44,192 nucleotides of DNA from Zygnema cylindricum (Eukaryota > Streptophyta > Zygnematophyceae > Zygnematales > Zygnemataceae), in contig JBBHKE010003328.1 in the NCBI GenBank assembly GCA_037447655.1, positions 1 to 44,192 of the forward strand, read 5' to 3'. Positions 11,760-23,280 of this stretch are shown in pieces. The notes below the pieces were generated by a model. That model was not told the DNA's origin, searched no databases, and saw nothing but the letters and a program-made list of their open reading frames with translations. How positions within the stretch are numbered: the stretch's first letter is position 1; every line of letters starts with the position of its first letter. The position numbers were made by a program, and so were the translations under genes.

Positions 11760-12700
11760 TCGCTCTTTCTCACTGTGAAATCTCTAAAGTCAAATCTCTC
11801 ATTCAAACCCATTTGATATGGTCGATCGAGGTGAACTCATGTATAATTTGGGCATTCAGTTTTCTCGTAACCGATCACCTCGCACCCTCAATCTTTCTCA
11901 ATAAACCTTTATCTTTGATCTTTTGGAACGCTTTGGCATAGCAGACTGCTCCTCTTTTTCCACTCTTTTAGATGCCATTGCCCCACTATTTCTTTCCAAT
12001 TACTCTTTATTCTACCCCTCCCTCTATACTACTTACCGCTCAATGCTCTTGGCCTTTATTTACGCCATGGAAGCCACCTGCCCTAACATTGCTACAACAA
12101 TCACTAAGCTTAGTAAATTTCTCAAAGTCTTTCCCTTTATCATCTTGCCGCAGCCAAACGTGTCTTTCATTATCTACAGGGCACTAAAACTATTTGTCTC
12201 ACATACTCTTCCTCTGGCTCTTGTGCTCTCACGAGTTTTGTTGATTCAGATTGGGCACAAAATAAGCTTTCTCGTCGTTCCACCACTTGCTCGTACTTCT
12301 TGTTGAGCAATGGTCTTATCTCTTGGTCATGTAGAAAGTACCTACCTCCGCATGCTCCAGCACTGAGGCGGAATATATGGCCACTTGTCACACCGATAAG
12401 GAAGCTCTCTGGCTTGGCACTCTTCTTGATTTCCCACCTTCGGCTCCTACTCGTATTTTCTCAGATTCCCAAAAAGCCCTTGTTTTAATTTGCAATCTTA
12501 TTCACCACAAAAGGACAAAACACACCGACATTCAGTATCATTACTCTCGGGAGCGGGTAGAGAATGACACTTTCCAATTTCTTTATGTCAAATCCTTTGA
12601 CCAAGTGGCCAATTTTCTCACCAAGGCTCTTCATCTCCCTCACTTTGAGCAACATCGCCTGTCCTCTAGCCTTCGTCCTCCTTCTCCTCCACACTAAATT
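11760..12700 (+). pseudogene. Copia RT end and RNase H fragment (second copia family)
   Basis: Plus-strand pieces of a copia pol. The end of RT (DMVDRGELMYNLGIQFS near 11820, then LLERFGIADCS near 11925, YRSMLLAFIYAMEAT near 12045) is followed by RNase H (FVDSDWAQNKLSRRST near 12240, STEAEYMATC near 12360 in another frame, SDSQKALVL near 12465, HTDIQYHYSRERV near 12520). At least two frameshifts separate these. The 5' three-quarters of the element is absent. A purine tract (GTGGAGGGGGGC, about 12738-12749) follows the coding end, as expected for a polypurine tract. It differs from, and lies opposite to, the other copia copies here. Confidence 0.87.
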
Positions 12701-12750
12701 TCCTTTACTTTCATCCCAATCTACTTCCTCGTTTTCGGTGGAGGGGGGCT

Positions 12751-12991
12751 TTTAAGGGTCATTTCGAGTTGGATATCGTTTTCTCTCTTTTGGTCACGTC
12801 CATGATTTTATATAATGCGTCGGTCCCCTGACGCCCTACGTACAAGTCATTTAGTCTAGACTGCACAAGGGTGCAGTCATATTGTCTGTTTGTCTGCTTG
12901 TGCAGCAGTGGTTGCCATTAAAAGACTGTTAGTTAACAACTATCTAGAAGCTTCCTGAGTTCTGTAGTCCAATAGAGGACACGAAATTGCA
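12751..12991 (+). repeat. Plus-oriented LTR piece ending in A/B/H-family sequence
   Basis: Directly follows the purine tract of the plus-strand copia. Its last part (about 12850-12991) is the reverse complement of the start of LTRs B and H: the stretch CTAGACTGCACAAGGGTGCA here mirrors a site in H near 29570, and the end ACGAAATTGCA mirrors B's start TGCAATTC. It therefore meets LTR E head-to-head at 12991/12992. Whether it is this copia's own short or deleted 3' LTR or a separate inverted fragment is unclear. Confidence 0.55.
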
Positions 12992-13850
12992 CTGGACTCC
13001 CTTGAATCGGCAGCAAAAGAATCACTGAAAATGGTAAACTAAGTGAGCTGTAATTCAATGGCAAAGTTTGTCGATTTATACAGATGCACTACACGAGAGA
13101 GCTTTTACCTACTGTTTTCTAAATCTTAAAACCCTCTCTAAACCCTCTACTACTCCAGTACGGAACCAATCACAGAACTATACCGTACATGAAAGTGAAA
13201 ATGTTAGATTACTTTTTATACGGCATTTCCACGACATGTCAATACGAACGACATCAGTCACTTTCGGATTTGTAGTCTTCCAATCCGGAGATTTCTTGAA
13301 CCCGTATGATATTGCCACGTGTCATCTGGAGTGACAACATCCAAAAAATGCCAAAACGCCCTTTACGCGATATCGGCTCTTAACACGGCCGTTCGATGAA
13401 GACGGACTTTTAATATTAGCGGTAGAAACAAATATATCGCACATTTGTTTCGCGCGGTACCCTAATTCATACCAAAACTAACTGTGTCTATATGCTAACA
13501 ATTTATATATTCTGTTAAAGGAATTTGCATATATGTACATCTTTAAATATCTATTGACCCAATATACTTTAGCACTAGTCCGCACTTATAGGATAAAGTT
13601 AACGGCTACGGGTGATTTGACGGACGGTAGGTACCTGGATCAAATCATGGGTCCGTCATATCCTTTAATGGTAGATCTACCAATAACTACTCTTGTCTCT
13701 CTAGAAGGCCTAGGCACCCATGGCTCTAGCTTCCTATCCGACTTTTAGTGACTACAACAAGTGTGAGGGCTTGGAGAAGTGAGTGAGAGGCAAACTGCCT
13801 CTGCTCTTTTGTATCCTTATACAGACCTTGAAAATACTTAAATTTCAACA
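12992..13850 (-). repeat. LTR E (3' LTR of pol-deleted copia)
   Basis: Pairs with LTR G: both share the CCACGTGTCATCT G-box block, the ACGGCCGTTCGATGAAGAC block and the end TTAAATTTCAACA. Compared with G, its first roughly 290 bp are missing at the left. Next to its right end is CTCCCTTTATTTT, the complement of a polypurine tract, as expected for the 3' side of a minus-strand element. Confidence 0.78.
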
Positions 13851-16728
13851 CTCCCTTTATTTTATAGTCTATTTTTCTTTCAACTTACACTTTATAAAAC
13901 TCACAAAAAAAAACAACAAAAACAAACACCCCTTTTTCTTTTTTCTTTTCCTTTTATAAAACTTTAAAACAATACCCTCGTATTTGAAATAATGTATTAG
14001 ATGAACCGAAATAATAATTGCATCACATGTTTTATTTTGCATGCCATTTTTCATAAAATTGGGCTTTTGGAGCAAGGATGTTATCCACCTAATCCCTTTT
14101 CCATCCGAGCAAAATCCAAATTCCTGCTTGAAGTTCAACCAGTCAGCCCCATCCCCAACCTGCAAAACCTGCAAAACATACCCAGATGCTAACCCTTTTA
14201 CAAGCACACCTTCTTAAATGGTATCACTCCCATTAGTGAAGTCAAATCCATTACCCTCTAAATTTATCCTTAAATCAAGATTCCCCACTAAGTTCCTCAT
14301 AAAATCTACATCTTCAGTACTCATATATTTATCCATGATAATTACCCCATTTATTGAACTTTCCTCACTCTCTCTCATGGAATTCTTCCACTATCACTAT
14401 CTATTATGATTCCCAAAAACAAGTCCTCTTTCCTATCCTTTGGGGCCCTTTTTAGATTTCCTTCTCCCCAATCCATAGAATCCGTTGAAGTTTCCTTTTT
14501 CAACCAGTAAATTGTCTCCAAAATTTCTATGAAAATATCATCATTATTTTTAACTTTCTCAAGTACCGCCTTTCTCTTTGCCTCCGTTATACCTCCAAAA
14601 TCACACTGTTGCTTTTGTGGAATTTTTTGTGTGTTTTTCACTCTTCCCCATACTACCGATCTGGAGAAGCTCTGAAATATCTTCATCCTGTTTCTCCTTT
14701 TACCCTTCTTCCTCCTCAATCACATTCCAACTTCTAACTTCTTCCAAACAAGGACATTCCGCCATATAGTGACCCGGTTCCTTACAAAAGAAGCAAACCC
14801 CTCCTTTCAAAGCTCCCATTTCTTTTCCTCTTCCTTTCTTTCCACCAAAGTTCAGATAAGGCTTATCTTTATCTTTCTTCCTCTCATCATGCTTCCGCCA
14901 GTCACCATCATTCCTCTCATCACGCTTCCGCTAGTCACCACCAGCTATCAGTGCATTCACCCTATCACTTCCCTTACGAAGTTCCAAAGTGCTTTCTCTC
15001 ACAAGAATCATCCCCGTGGTAATGCCCTTAGTTCATTAATAGCAATCTATTTTTTACCTACGGCTAATGATGATTTCTTACTCATCTGGAAGTTTTATAA
15101 TTAGTGTGTCAATTTTTCTCTCCTCGGATTCTTATATCTTGCACTAGGAAGTTCAACATATAATAGAGCAATATCAATTCAAAAATCTATCATGCTAGTG
15201 CCTTTATAATCATAGGCCTCTATTTCCTTTTTTTCTAATTGTTGCCTTTGTATAGTCTCAGTCTTATAAATTTGAATTATTAGTTCCCAAATTTTTGAAG
15301 ACTTGGTTAGGCTTATAAGAGTGATAGCTATGGACTTAGACACGTTTCTACGTATGAGATGTTTTGCTATAGTGTTTTTGAACTCCCAAATTTTATAGTC
15401 ATTTTTTCAGTTTTAGTTATAACCCCTACAAGTGGAACTCTAGCCGAGAGCCCAGCTCCCCTCACCATAAGTGTTCCTTTCCCCTTTGTAATTATGTGAC
15501 CTCCATTGGTACACAAAATGTCCAACTTATATGAAGCCTCTAGGATAATATTTGCATTTTTAACTTTGGCAATGAATAAGTGACACCCAGGAACGCAAAA
15601 ACCCTCACCGACTACACACTTGTGTAGTTTTTACTCCCTTGAGTCCACAACAAAAAGAATCACTGAATTTGCTCACAGGAGCATGAAGTTATGGCTGACC
15701 AAAGTTTGCCTATAAATAAAAGTGCTCTCTGGGGGAGAGGATGAAAACCTAAAAATATTATAAGTCCTAACCTCCCTCTCTAAGCCTTCTACTAGTGTAC
15801 CTAGCCAATTAGAAGACTGCAAAGTAGAAGAAGGTACAAGTACCGTTGTACTTCTTGTACGACCATAGTATGGCATGGGCAATCGGTTGACGCGTGTCAA
15901 TTCCAAAGCCATAGTTGCTCTTCCTGCAATATCCGTTGTCCAACAATGTATTGCCACGTGTCATCCCCCGACATCTGCTTCGCAAACCGCCATAATTTTA
16001 TTCCTCTCCACCGGCTCATTTCTTAGCCGTTCGATTTAATCCGGACATTTGATTTCGTCCGTCAAAATTTAATGTTGTTTCATATACTCTGTGCGGTCGA
16101 GATTTCATGTGGACAGGTATGTTTTTGCACTCAATTTGTCCCGTAACTAGTTAAATGGAAAATGCTGCCCCGTTATGTTTAGAACATAGTCGTACCCTAT
16201 ATCCTTCGTCGATCTTCATACGTAACGCATAAGAACCACGGCTATGATGTATGGTTCCTATCCGGGAGGTCATAGGATGAAACCTTCGTCCTTTCCACTA
16301 ATGTTTTGCAGAAGCAAGGTCTCTTGCTCCTATCTCTCTAGTTCTGTCTCATCTCTTTGCCTGTAGGGAGGGGCAGCCATGGTTGCTTGTCAATCCTCAA
16401 TGACTACGAGAAGTATGAGGGTTGTTGCAGCAAGGGAAAAGATCAAGAGTATAAAATACCTTTTTTACCACCCTTCTCCCCTTTTCCCTCTTCCATAGGA
16501 ATGATTTTTCCTTCACCTTCTGTTCCATATGAACTCCGGTTGGTTTTCTACGAAGCCCTTGATGAATATCCATAGTGAGTTCCACCAAAACTTGGTGGCA
16601 GACACCTCACTTGTCCCGAGACAATTCTCTATAAGTGCTTTTCGAAAAGCAATCCCTCTTTTGTAAATTCCCAACAAGTGAAGTCTGTTCCATCAAACAT
16701 AGGCACCCTAGATGGTAGGCCCATAACG
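13851..16728 (-). pseudogene. Pol-deleted copia interior with gag remnant (copy 3)
   Basis: Minus-strand internal region between LTRs E and G. It holds a polypurine tract next to E, an A-rich stretch, and gag from about 14375 to beyond 16500. The zinc knuckle CFFCKEPGHYMAEC (CX2CX4HX4C) is intact near 14747-14790, which identifies it as gag. Towards the gag start a lysine/glycine-rich EEGKGEKGKG-type segment matches the gag start of the copy at 29.2 kb and is split by solo LTR F. RT, RNase H and integrase are absent, so this copy lost pol by internal deletion. The leader block ATGGTAGGCCCATAACG precedes G. Confidence 0.78.
15487..16470 (-). repeat. Solo LTR F with perfect 5-bp target duplication
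   Basis: Starts TGTAATTATGTGACC and ends TTTTTTACCA. It is flanked by CCCTT at 15482-15486 and CCCTT at 16471-16475. It resembles LTR C. Features include a G-box in GCCACGTGTCAT near 15953, GTAC words near 15838-15860, and box B-like GGTTCCTATCC (16253-16263) on the plus strand. It interrupts the gag of copia copy 3, so it inserted later and then lost its interior by LTR-LTR recombination. Confidence 0.85.
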
Positions 16729-17923
16729 TGAAATTATATGGGTTTCATTGACACACAGAAATTGTAGATCTGAAGAAGCTTAACTAGATAGTACCGACTC
16801 CAAGTTGATACAAACCGAAATGATTGACACCTTGACAGTCAAAACCCCAACACAACTTCACCCTTGTGATATAAAACCGTATATGTGCTCAGTTCCCTCA
16901 CAGAATCCAAAGTTAGATTATGAGTATTTGGACACATACCCCCACTTTGACTTTCCCTTTTAAGTGCAACCACCCTATTAGAAAAATACTCTCACCAACT
17001 ACACCTTTGTGTAGCTTGGACTCCCCTAAGTCTGCAGCAAAAAGAATTACTGAAAATGGTAAATTGAGTAAGTTGCAATTCAATGGCAGAGTTTGCCGAT
17101 TTAACTGAGTAAGTTGTAATTCAATGGCAAAGTTTGTCGATTTATTTTGATGCCTTCTGGGAGAGAGCGGCTACCTAATATTTTTCTAATTCCTTAACCC
17201 CTCTCTAAACCCTCTTCTACTGAAGTACGGCACCAATCATAAAACTATACCGTACATGAAAATTCAGGTGTTGGAGTACTTTCTATATGACATTTGTACG
17301 ACATGTCAATACCGGTGATATCAGTCACATTCAGACTTGTTGTCTTACAATCCGGAGATTTCGTGAACCCGTATGATATTGCCACGTGTCATCTAGAGTG
17401 GCAACATCCGAAAAACGTCAAAAGGCCCTTTTCGCAATATCGACTCCTACCACGGCCGTTCGATGAAGACCGACTTTACTATTAGTTGTCGAAACAAATG
17501 TATCGCACATTTGTTTCGTTCGGTACCCTAATTTGTACTAAAACTAACAGTGTCTATGTGCTAACAATTTGTTTGTTCCATTAAATGAATTAGCCTAGGC
17601 GTTTATCTTTAAATATTTATCGTACCCTATATACTTTTGCACTGGTCCTAAACTTATAGGATAAAGCTAACGGCAAGTTGACGGATTGTAAGCACCCGGA
17701 TCAAATCTTGGGTATGTCAAACCTTTTAGATAACTCTATCAAGATTTGCCTTCATGTCCTCTTTGGACAGCCTAAGCAGACATGAATCTTACTTCTCCTC
17801 AAGTCTTCATTGACTGCGACAAGTGTGGGGACTTGAGTGAAGAGTTAGAGGCAGGCTGTCAGTGTGTCCTCTTTGCCTTTTATTTTACAATGTGTAGACT
17901 TAGAAAATACTTAAATTTCAACA
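16729..17923 (-). repeat. LTR G (5' LTR of pol-deleted copia)
   Basis: Begins TGAAATTATATGGG directly after the leader block and ends TTAAATTTCAACA. About 1195 bp. It contains a small internal duplication (the GAGTAAGTTG...AATTCAATGGCA segment occurs twice, about 17068-17140), the G-box block near 17383, and a degenerate box B-like stretch near 17693. Confidence 0.78.
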
Positions 17924-19200
17924 GAAACTTCCATTCGGCTTCAATTTGAGGCGACTCTCCACACGCCGACAATTTTCGTAATCTCTGTACGCCACATTGT
18001 CGACGTGGAGGCTTTCAGCACATTGCTGAACTGAGCACGCCTCAGTACGCACAGGTCGGAAACGTGTAGTGGGTTATTTTATTTGGTACTTTGCGCACAA
18101 AAATTGAAAAAAAATCCGCCACATGCGAAAACATCTCCCTATTCAATCACTTTGTTTAACTATATTTTTAAAATCACTTTGCGAGGTTATTTGATGTAAA
18201 GTTTGATCATGTGCTGGATAGATTGGAAAATGGGTGGAAATGCGCTAAATGACAAATTGCATCGTGCTATACGACAAAATACTGTACGTATAAAGTTTCA
18301 ATGTATCGCAACATGTACGGTGATATTTTCAATTTTTTGGTACGACTGCGGATTTTATCCTTATTTTTCTAAGTTATAAAGGAAAACGATAGAAAATAAC
18401 TGTAGCTTTAGCACATGCAAAAATACCCTAATACAATGTTGTTTTAAATAGTGTGGCGTACGGTCAATGTCTGACCGTGAACAAACGTATTTTATTAAGT
18501 AAAAAAGTACAAATAATGATTTATTACATGTCGTTTTTATGTAATTGCGTTTTAACAAACCGCGTAGTGCAAACGTCATAATGACGTGAAACTGTATGTT
18601 TTGTCAGATTTTGTACGTACGCCTAATTTATAGTAGATGTATTTAGCACCCAAATTTACGCCCAAATTAGATTTATTGATAAATTAGAGTATCTTTTTTT
18701 TTTGAAAAGGGTTGATTACCCAAACTCATTTTTTTTTCATTTTTTACTCTAATTACAATTTGCGGTTTTCTATACTTTTCCACTTGTACGTCTTGTTTTG
18801 TTCACAACTTAAGTTAATTTTTCCGTACAGGACGACACCGCCAATTGTTATTAGCGTTTAGAAACTATTGGTGTTAAAAATTATTTAGCGTTTTTAACGC
18901 TAATTTGAGTTTTCCAAGATTTCAAAAAAAAAAACTTTACTCTTATTGATCCATAACTTCTAATCTATTTCTTTAAGGGTTCCCCCCCTATCTTATTTCT
19001 ATTCTATTTCTTTGCTGCAGATTTAAGTGTATATTTTGTGGCAAATTATGGGTTTTTTTGTAAAATTAGGGTTTTTCTGCAAAAACTGGGGTTTTTTTAC
19101 CAAAATTATGGTTTCCTACAAAATTAAGGTTTCTTGCAGAATCAGGGTTGGTGGAGACCTAAGGTTTCCTAAAAACCTAATTTTTTGGGCAGCTGTTTTT
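17924..19200. other. Unassigned AT-rich sequence
   Basis: About 1.3 kb with no convincing coding region, tRNA or recognisable repeat. Short open frames here have no family signature. Runs of A and T occur near 18690-18730 and 18920. It could be the LTR and leader of the gypsy whose gag lies at 19.9-21.2 kb, but no second copy exists in the window to prove an LTR. Confidence 0.4.
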
Positions 19201-19411
19201 TTCGAATCCTAACTTCCTTCAAAGTTTTTTTTCCTTCCCTTTTCTTTTTATTATTCCTCTATTTTTTCTTCTCCTTTCCCTTTTCCTTGGTTTTAGACAT
19301 TCGGAGGAGGAAACTCGCACGGTCAGGAGGACATTAGGAGGAGAATCTCTTGGAGCGGATTTCATTCCTGTGAGCGCTGCAAAACCCAACTTGCTTTGAA
19401 CAAGTCCAGTT

Positions 19412-19443
19412 CACCTTTAGTACTAACCAGAGTACTAAAGGTG
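19412..19443. other. Perfect 12-bp hairpin in gypsy leader
   Basis: CACCTTTAGTAC (19412-19423), an 8-nt loop, then GTACTAAAGGTG (19432-19443), a perfect inverted repeat. It lies upstream of a degenerate gypsy gag. Two nearby copies of a GTGAGTGGC word (about 19590 and 19650) also sit in this leader. It could be an RNA structure of the element (packaging or dimerisation) or the footprint of a small foldback transposon. Function is inferred only. Confidence 0.5.
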
Positions 19444-19933
19444 TTTGTAAATATCTCAATGCCTTGCGGGTGCAAGAACGTTCAAATATAGTACGGATAC
19501 TCGTTTAGGGGAATCGGTGTGGATCGCTCCCAGTTGAGACCTTTCTGTTTGAGCATTTGCAATTTCCTTGCTTTCTTTGCATGTTATCTGGCCGTGAGTG
19601 GCCTTGAGGTTTTCCTTTATTATTAGACGTGAATTTCTTTCCTAGATCTTGCCGTGAGTGGCAGTATTTAGACTTTTTTATGTTTGTGCTGTTCTAGATC
19701 TACACCCTAAGGTGTTTGGATAGAGCTTTGTTTATTTTATATATGTGGCCCTTTGGCCTTGCCCCATTGTTTGCTGGGTAGAGGTTTGGTATTTCGGCTT
19801 TGTGCTAGATCTGGCAACACGGTCTTGCTAGTGACTGCGTGTGTTGACTTGTCGTGTGTGGGTTGGCCTGCCATTTGATGCACCTCAGTTAGGCCGTTCT
19901 GAACTTCAATAGTCATAGTCAAGGGCTTTTTCT

Positions 19934-21180
19934 TTGTTTATGCCCACGGATTGGGATAACTTACGTTATCAATCCGGATCTACCAGTGGTGGGACAGTTT
20001 TCCGTCCACCGCAACAAGATATTTCTAGTTTTTCAGAGTCTACGGACGCACTAGATTCGGTTGTGGTCCCTAGTTCGTTCAGTTCTAACCTCGTCGGCAT
20101 CGTTATCTTTGGTTTTTTCTAGGTCATACCTAGATAAAATCTTTAAAGACTTTTCGAAGGAAAACTTTTCCCATCCTCTTAGCTTTCAATTCTCGGCCAG
20201 TCCAAATTTGACATGACCGTTGCATTCTTCTTTTTAGGACATGGCTTCCTCCTCAAAGAGGTCCGTGGGGAGGATGCAATTATGTTTCTCAGGTTTGAAT
20301 GACACCATGTCTTTGTCTCAAATCCGGATGTTGTTCCATACCGAAATGAGAGATTTGGCCTTTCGTTATCACTATAGGTTTAACCTTATGGTCGTTTTCT
20401 CTCTCCTCGATCGATACATTTTGAGGTTCTGTTCTCACCTTGTGTGCATAGAAGTATGAGAGTATATGTCAAATGACGGAGCACAGTTTACCGTTCGCAT
20501 AACTCCTAGCTGTTTCTGGCCAGGCAAAAATTCCTTACGAAGCGATTGTTCCAATCGTATTAGTTGTTAATACGGTTGAGTTGTATCAAGCTATCTTTGA
20601 GATTCCTCATCACTATGCTATGATAGCCCGTACGGCGATCCCAGCTAGACCGAGGGGAAGAATTATTTTACGTGACCCTCTATCGGTCATGTTCGATCTC
20701 CTCCAAGAGGAATATCGGATGCAAAATCTTGATCAAGTGAAAGAGCTAATGAAATTCAAACGTAAACCAGGTGAGACTGCCCCCACCTTGCGAGCTTGAA
20801 TAGAACCCTTCGAGAAGGGTTACCAGACCTCAAGTCCGATGCGGAGGCTGTCCAAAAATTTGTGGGACAGTTTTCCCGTTAATCAAAGATATTCATTCAA
20901 ACTCACCTCAGTCAAAGGTACGGACTGAAATTTACATTTGAGCAAGAGGCAAAATACGCGGTCAAGTACGAAATGCAAACGTCTTAGTGGGATGCCCACG
21001 AGAAATTGAAATCTCAAGGGGAATCCTTTGACCAATCTCCACCACTTCCGAGGAACCTATAGCCACCTAATAGGCTTCTAAAGACGTCGGCCATGGGAAA
21101 ACAGCCAATTAATAACGGAGACCGATTGTGTTTCCGATGTGGAAACACGGGGCACGATGCTCGCATGTGCACAAATTAGT
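19934..21180 (+). pseudogene. Decayed Ty3/gypsy gag
   Basis: Plus-strand gag fragments in shifting frames. The capsid-like part includes a 72-codon open stretch at 20581-20799 (DLLQEEYRMQNLDQVKELM, then KPGETAPTLRA) and continues in another frame with EPFEKGLPDLKSDAEAVQKF. The C-terminal nucleocapsid knuckle CFRCGNTGHDARMC (CX2CX4HX4C) lies near 21129-21170. Several stops and indels break it, and no protease or RT follows. The capsid and knuckle layout fits a gypsy-type Gag. It may belong to the same family as the PHD-finger pol at 31.35-32.7 kb, but nothing in the window proves that. Confidence 0.72.
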
Positions 21181-21615
21181 CGGCCACATGCACATGTTGC
21201 TAGCAAAAAAACATTACGTCCAGCGTTGCCATAATAAGGACCCAAATTTCCCGTATCAAAATCAATTTCATTTTTGTCTTTTTCATTGTAAACATTTCAT
21301 TGAGGGGATATTTAGTATTTACGGATAATGTTCATCATTGCGTTGGATGGATTATGTCTCATGTTTTTTAAAGGATACTACCGTGAGGTTTTGATTTTGA
21401 TGTGGATACCACAATGAGAACCAATTAGTAGAATTGAAAAATAATACACTCGGCGTTTGTTTTAATCATACTGTAGGTTTGAGTGACACCGGCTATTTTC
21501 AACCACGTATCAAATTGGTGTTAAGCAAACACATATTACTAACACTATATTATGTTCAAGGAGGAAAAAAAAGAACGATGAATATCGATGGGAGACTTTT
21601 TGGAAAATATTATTT
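21181..21615. other. Unassigned sequence after gag remnant
   Basis: No protein family, RNA gene or repeat was recognised here. The short open frames lack motifs. Confidence 0.4.
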
Positions 21616-21619
21616 TATA

Positions 21620-21846
21620 TGCTTTTTCAAAATCTTCATCCAATTCCTTCGATGTGTCTTTGAATTTCTCTCCCCCCTTCCCTCTCTCTCCCTCTCTACC
21701 TCTCTCTCTCACGGTTTCATTCAAAGTTTGTTGTTGTTTACGTGTATTTTTGTTATGCTCTTTTAAAATCTTTTTCCCATTCCTTTCATGTGTCTTTGAT
21801 ATTTCTCACCCTCTCCCTCTCCCTCTCCCTCCCCCTCCCTCTCTTG
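21620..21846. repeat. Tandem duplication with pyrimidine microsatellites
   Basis: A unit of about 135 bp occurs twice: TTCAAAATCTTCATCC...GTGTCTTTGAATTTCTC (from 21625) and TTTTAAAATCTTTTTCCC...GTGTCTTTGATATTTCTC (from about 21761). Each copy runs into its own CCCTCTC microsatellite (about 21670-21710 and 21810-21845). Confidence 0.75.
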
Positions 21847-22319
21847 ACACCCTAAAATGGCAGAAATGATGTGAATATTTTCGCAACACTTACATAAAAA
21901 AAAAATGTTTTTTCTTCAAACGAACAACAAACATATTATGCAAAACATATCATACATGAAAATGAAGAAACAAAAAATATGAAAAGTAAATCGCTTATGT
22001 GAAAAACAACACAATAAATAAACTTGTTTTGTTAATGGTTTGATGTTGTACCCATCAATATATCAAGGCCTTCAAACCTAACCTATCAAACCTTCAACTC
22101 TATGCTTGACATTAAAATAAACAAACTAAAAGTGTTTGGAAGTTACATAGGCAAACCCTGGAAATCTTAATTTCTCATGACGTGCTCAACCAAATATTGT
22201 GCACACCCAAATGAATACGAACCATTCCTTCCCTCCTTCATTCCCTCCTCCATTCCTCCGCCAAAAAAAGTCCAACTCCTAACCGCTGTCCAAAAAAGAC
22301 AAAAAAAAGTCATTAGACA

Positions 22320-22472
22320 CATTCCTCTATCATGTTTAAGAAGAAAACATAAATAGGTGAGGAAATTAGTCACATTCCTCAATCGAATTTATGAAAAACA
22401 ACATAAAAAGACGAGGGAATTAGTTGCATTCCTCTACCCAATTTAAAAAAGAAAACATAAAAAGAAAGCGTT
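22320..22472. repeat. Three-copy tandem repeat, period 53-54 bp
   Basis: Units start with CATTCCTC at 22320, 22373 and 22427, and each contains an AACATAAA word. The last copy is partial. It is noncoding and AT-rich. Confidence 0.75.
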
Positions 22473-23280
22473 TTTGAATGTTTTTTTGAAAAACTGTGGA
22501 ATTGAAACTGCATCAAAGATTGCAAAAAATACTTAGAGGAAAAAAAATGCAAAATAAATGAATCAATGGAAAGAAAAAGTAAGAATAAAAAACTAGAAAA
22601 TAAAAAGAAACCTAAGAAGATGATGAATAACGAAAAAAGAAAAAAGAAAAGAAAATTGGACACGAAATGTGAATGACTCTTAGGGCTTTGAAATTTGGGA
22701 TTAGGGCAATTGACTTTAGGATATAGCGTGAACTCGCCCAGCTTAGAGAGTAGCTTTACAAAAAATGATAAAACAAGAAAATAAAAGGAAGAAATTGGAC
22801 TCAAATAAAAGAAAAAAAACAAGATTTTGCGGGAGAAATGAAGAAAATAATAAGGGGATTAAAATCAAAAAACACGAGGAGGGAAATAATCAAAGGAAAA
22901 AAAAAACCAAAAAAACGCTAACAAGAGAAGGTAAAAAATAAGAAAGAAAAAAAGAAAAATGACACAAAATGTAAACAACAACATTTACAGCTCATAAGTT
23001 TAGGATATAGGGTGAAATTGCCCATTTTAGAAAGTAGCTTTACGAAAAATGGTGAAACGAGAAATAAAAAGAGAATTATTGGACATTAAAAAAAGAAAAA
23101 GATTAGATTTTGCGGAAGAAAGGACGGCAACAAAAATGAGGAGGAGATCAATGAATGAGATACAATAAAAAAATAAAGAAGAACCAAAAAAAAATAACAG
23201 AAGATAATAATAAATAAAGAATTAAAAAAAAAGTCACTAAATATAAATAACGAATAAATACCTTTTCAGTCGATAAAAAA
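22473..23280. repeat. A/G-rich low-complexity region with 284-bp repeat
   Basis: The plus strand is strongly purine-rich (AAAGAAAA runs). A degenerate repeat of about 284 bp is visible: TTTAGGATATAGCGTGAA near 22715 and TTTAGGATATAGGGTGAA near 22999, each followed by GTAGCTTTAC and later GATTTTGCGG. The long open frame on the minus strand here (22379-22822) is a low-complexity Phe/Leu/Ser artefact. Confidence 0.6.

Noticed and set aside
13869-15104. Several short open frames on both strands
   Set aside because: Overlapping shadows of a decayed copia gag; only the zinc knuckle frame has support.
2587-17923. Cassandra-type TRIM elements with 5S rRNA in the LTR
   Set aside because: No 5S rRNA sequence was seen in any LTR; the pol III-like motif is tRNA-type, and some copies retain gag.
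22379-22822. 147-codon minus-strand frame rich in Phe/Leu/Ser
   Set aside because: Translation of A/G-rich low-complexity DNA; no start context or family motif.
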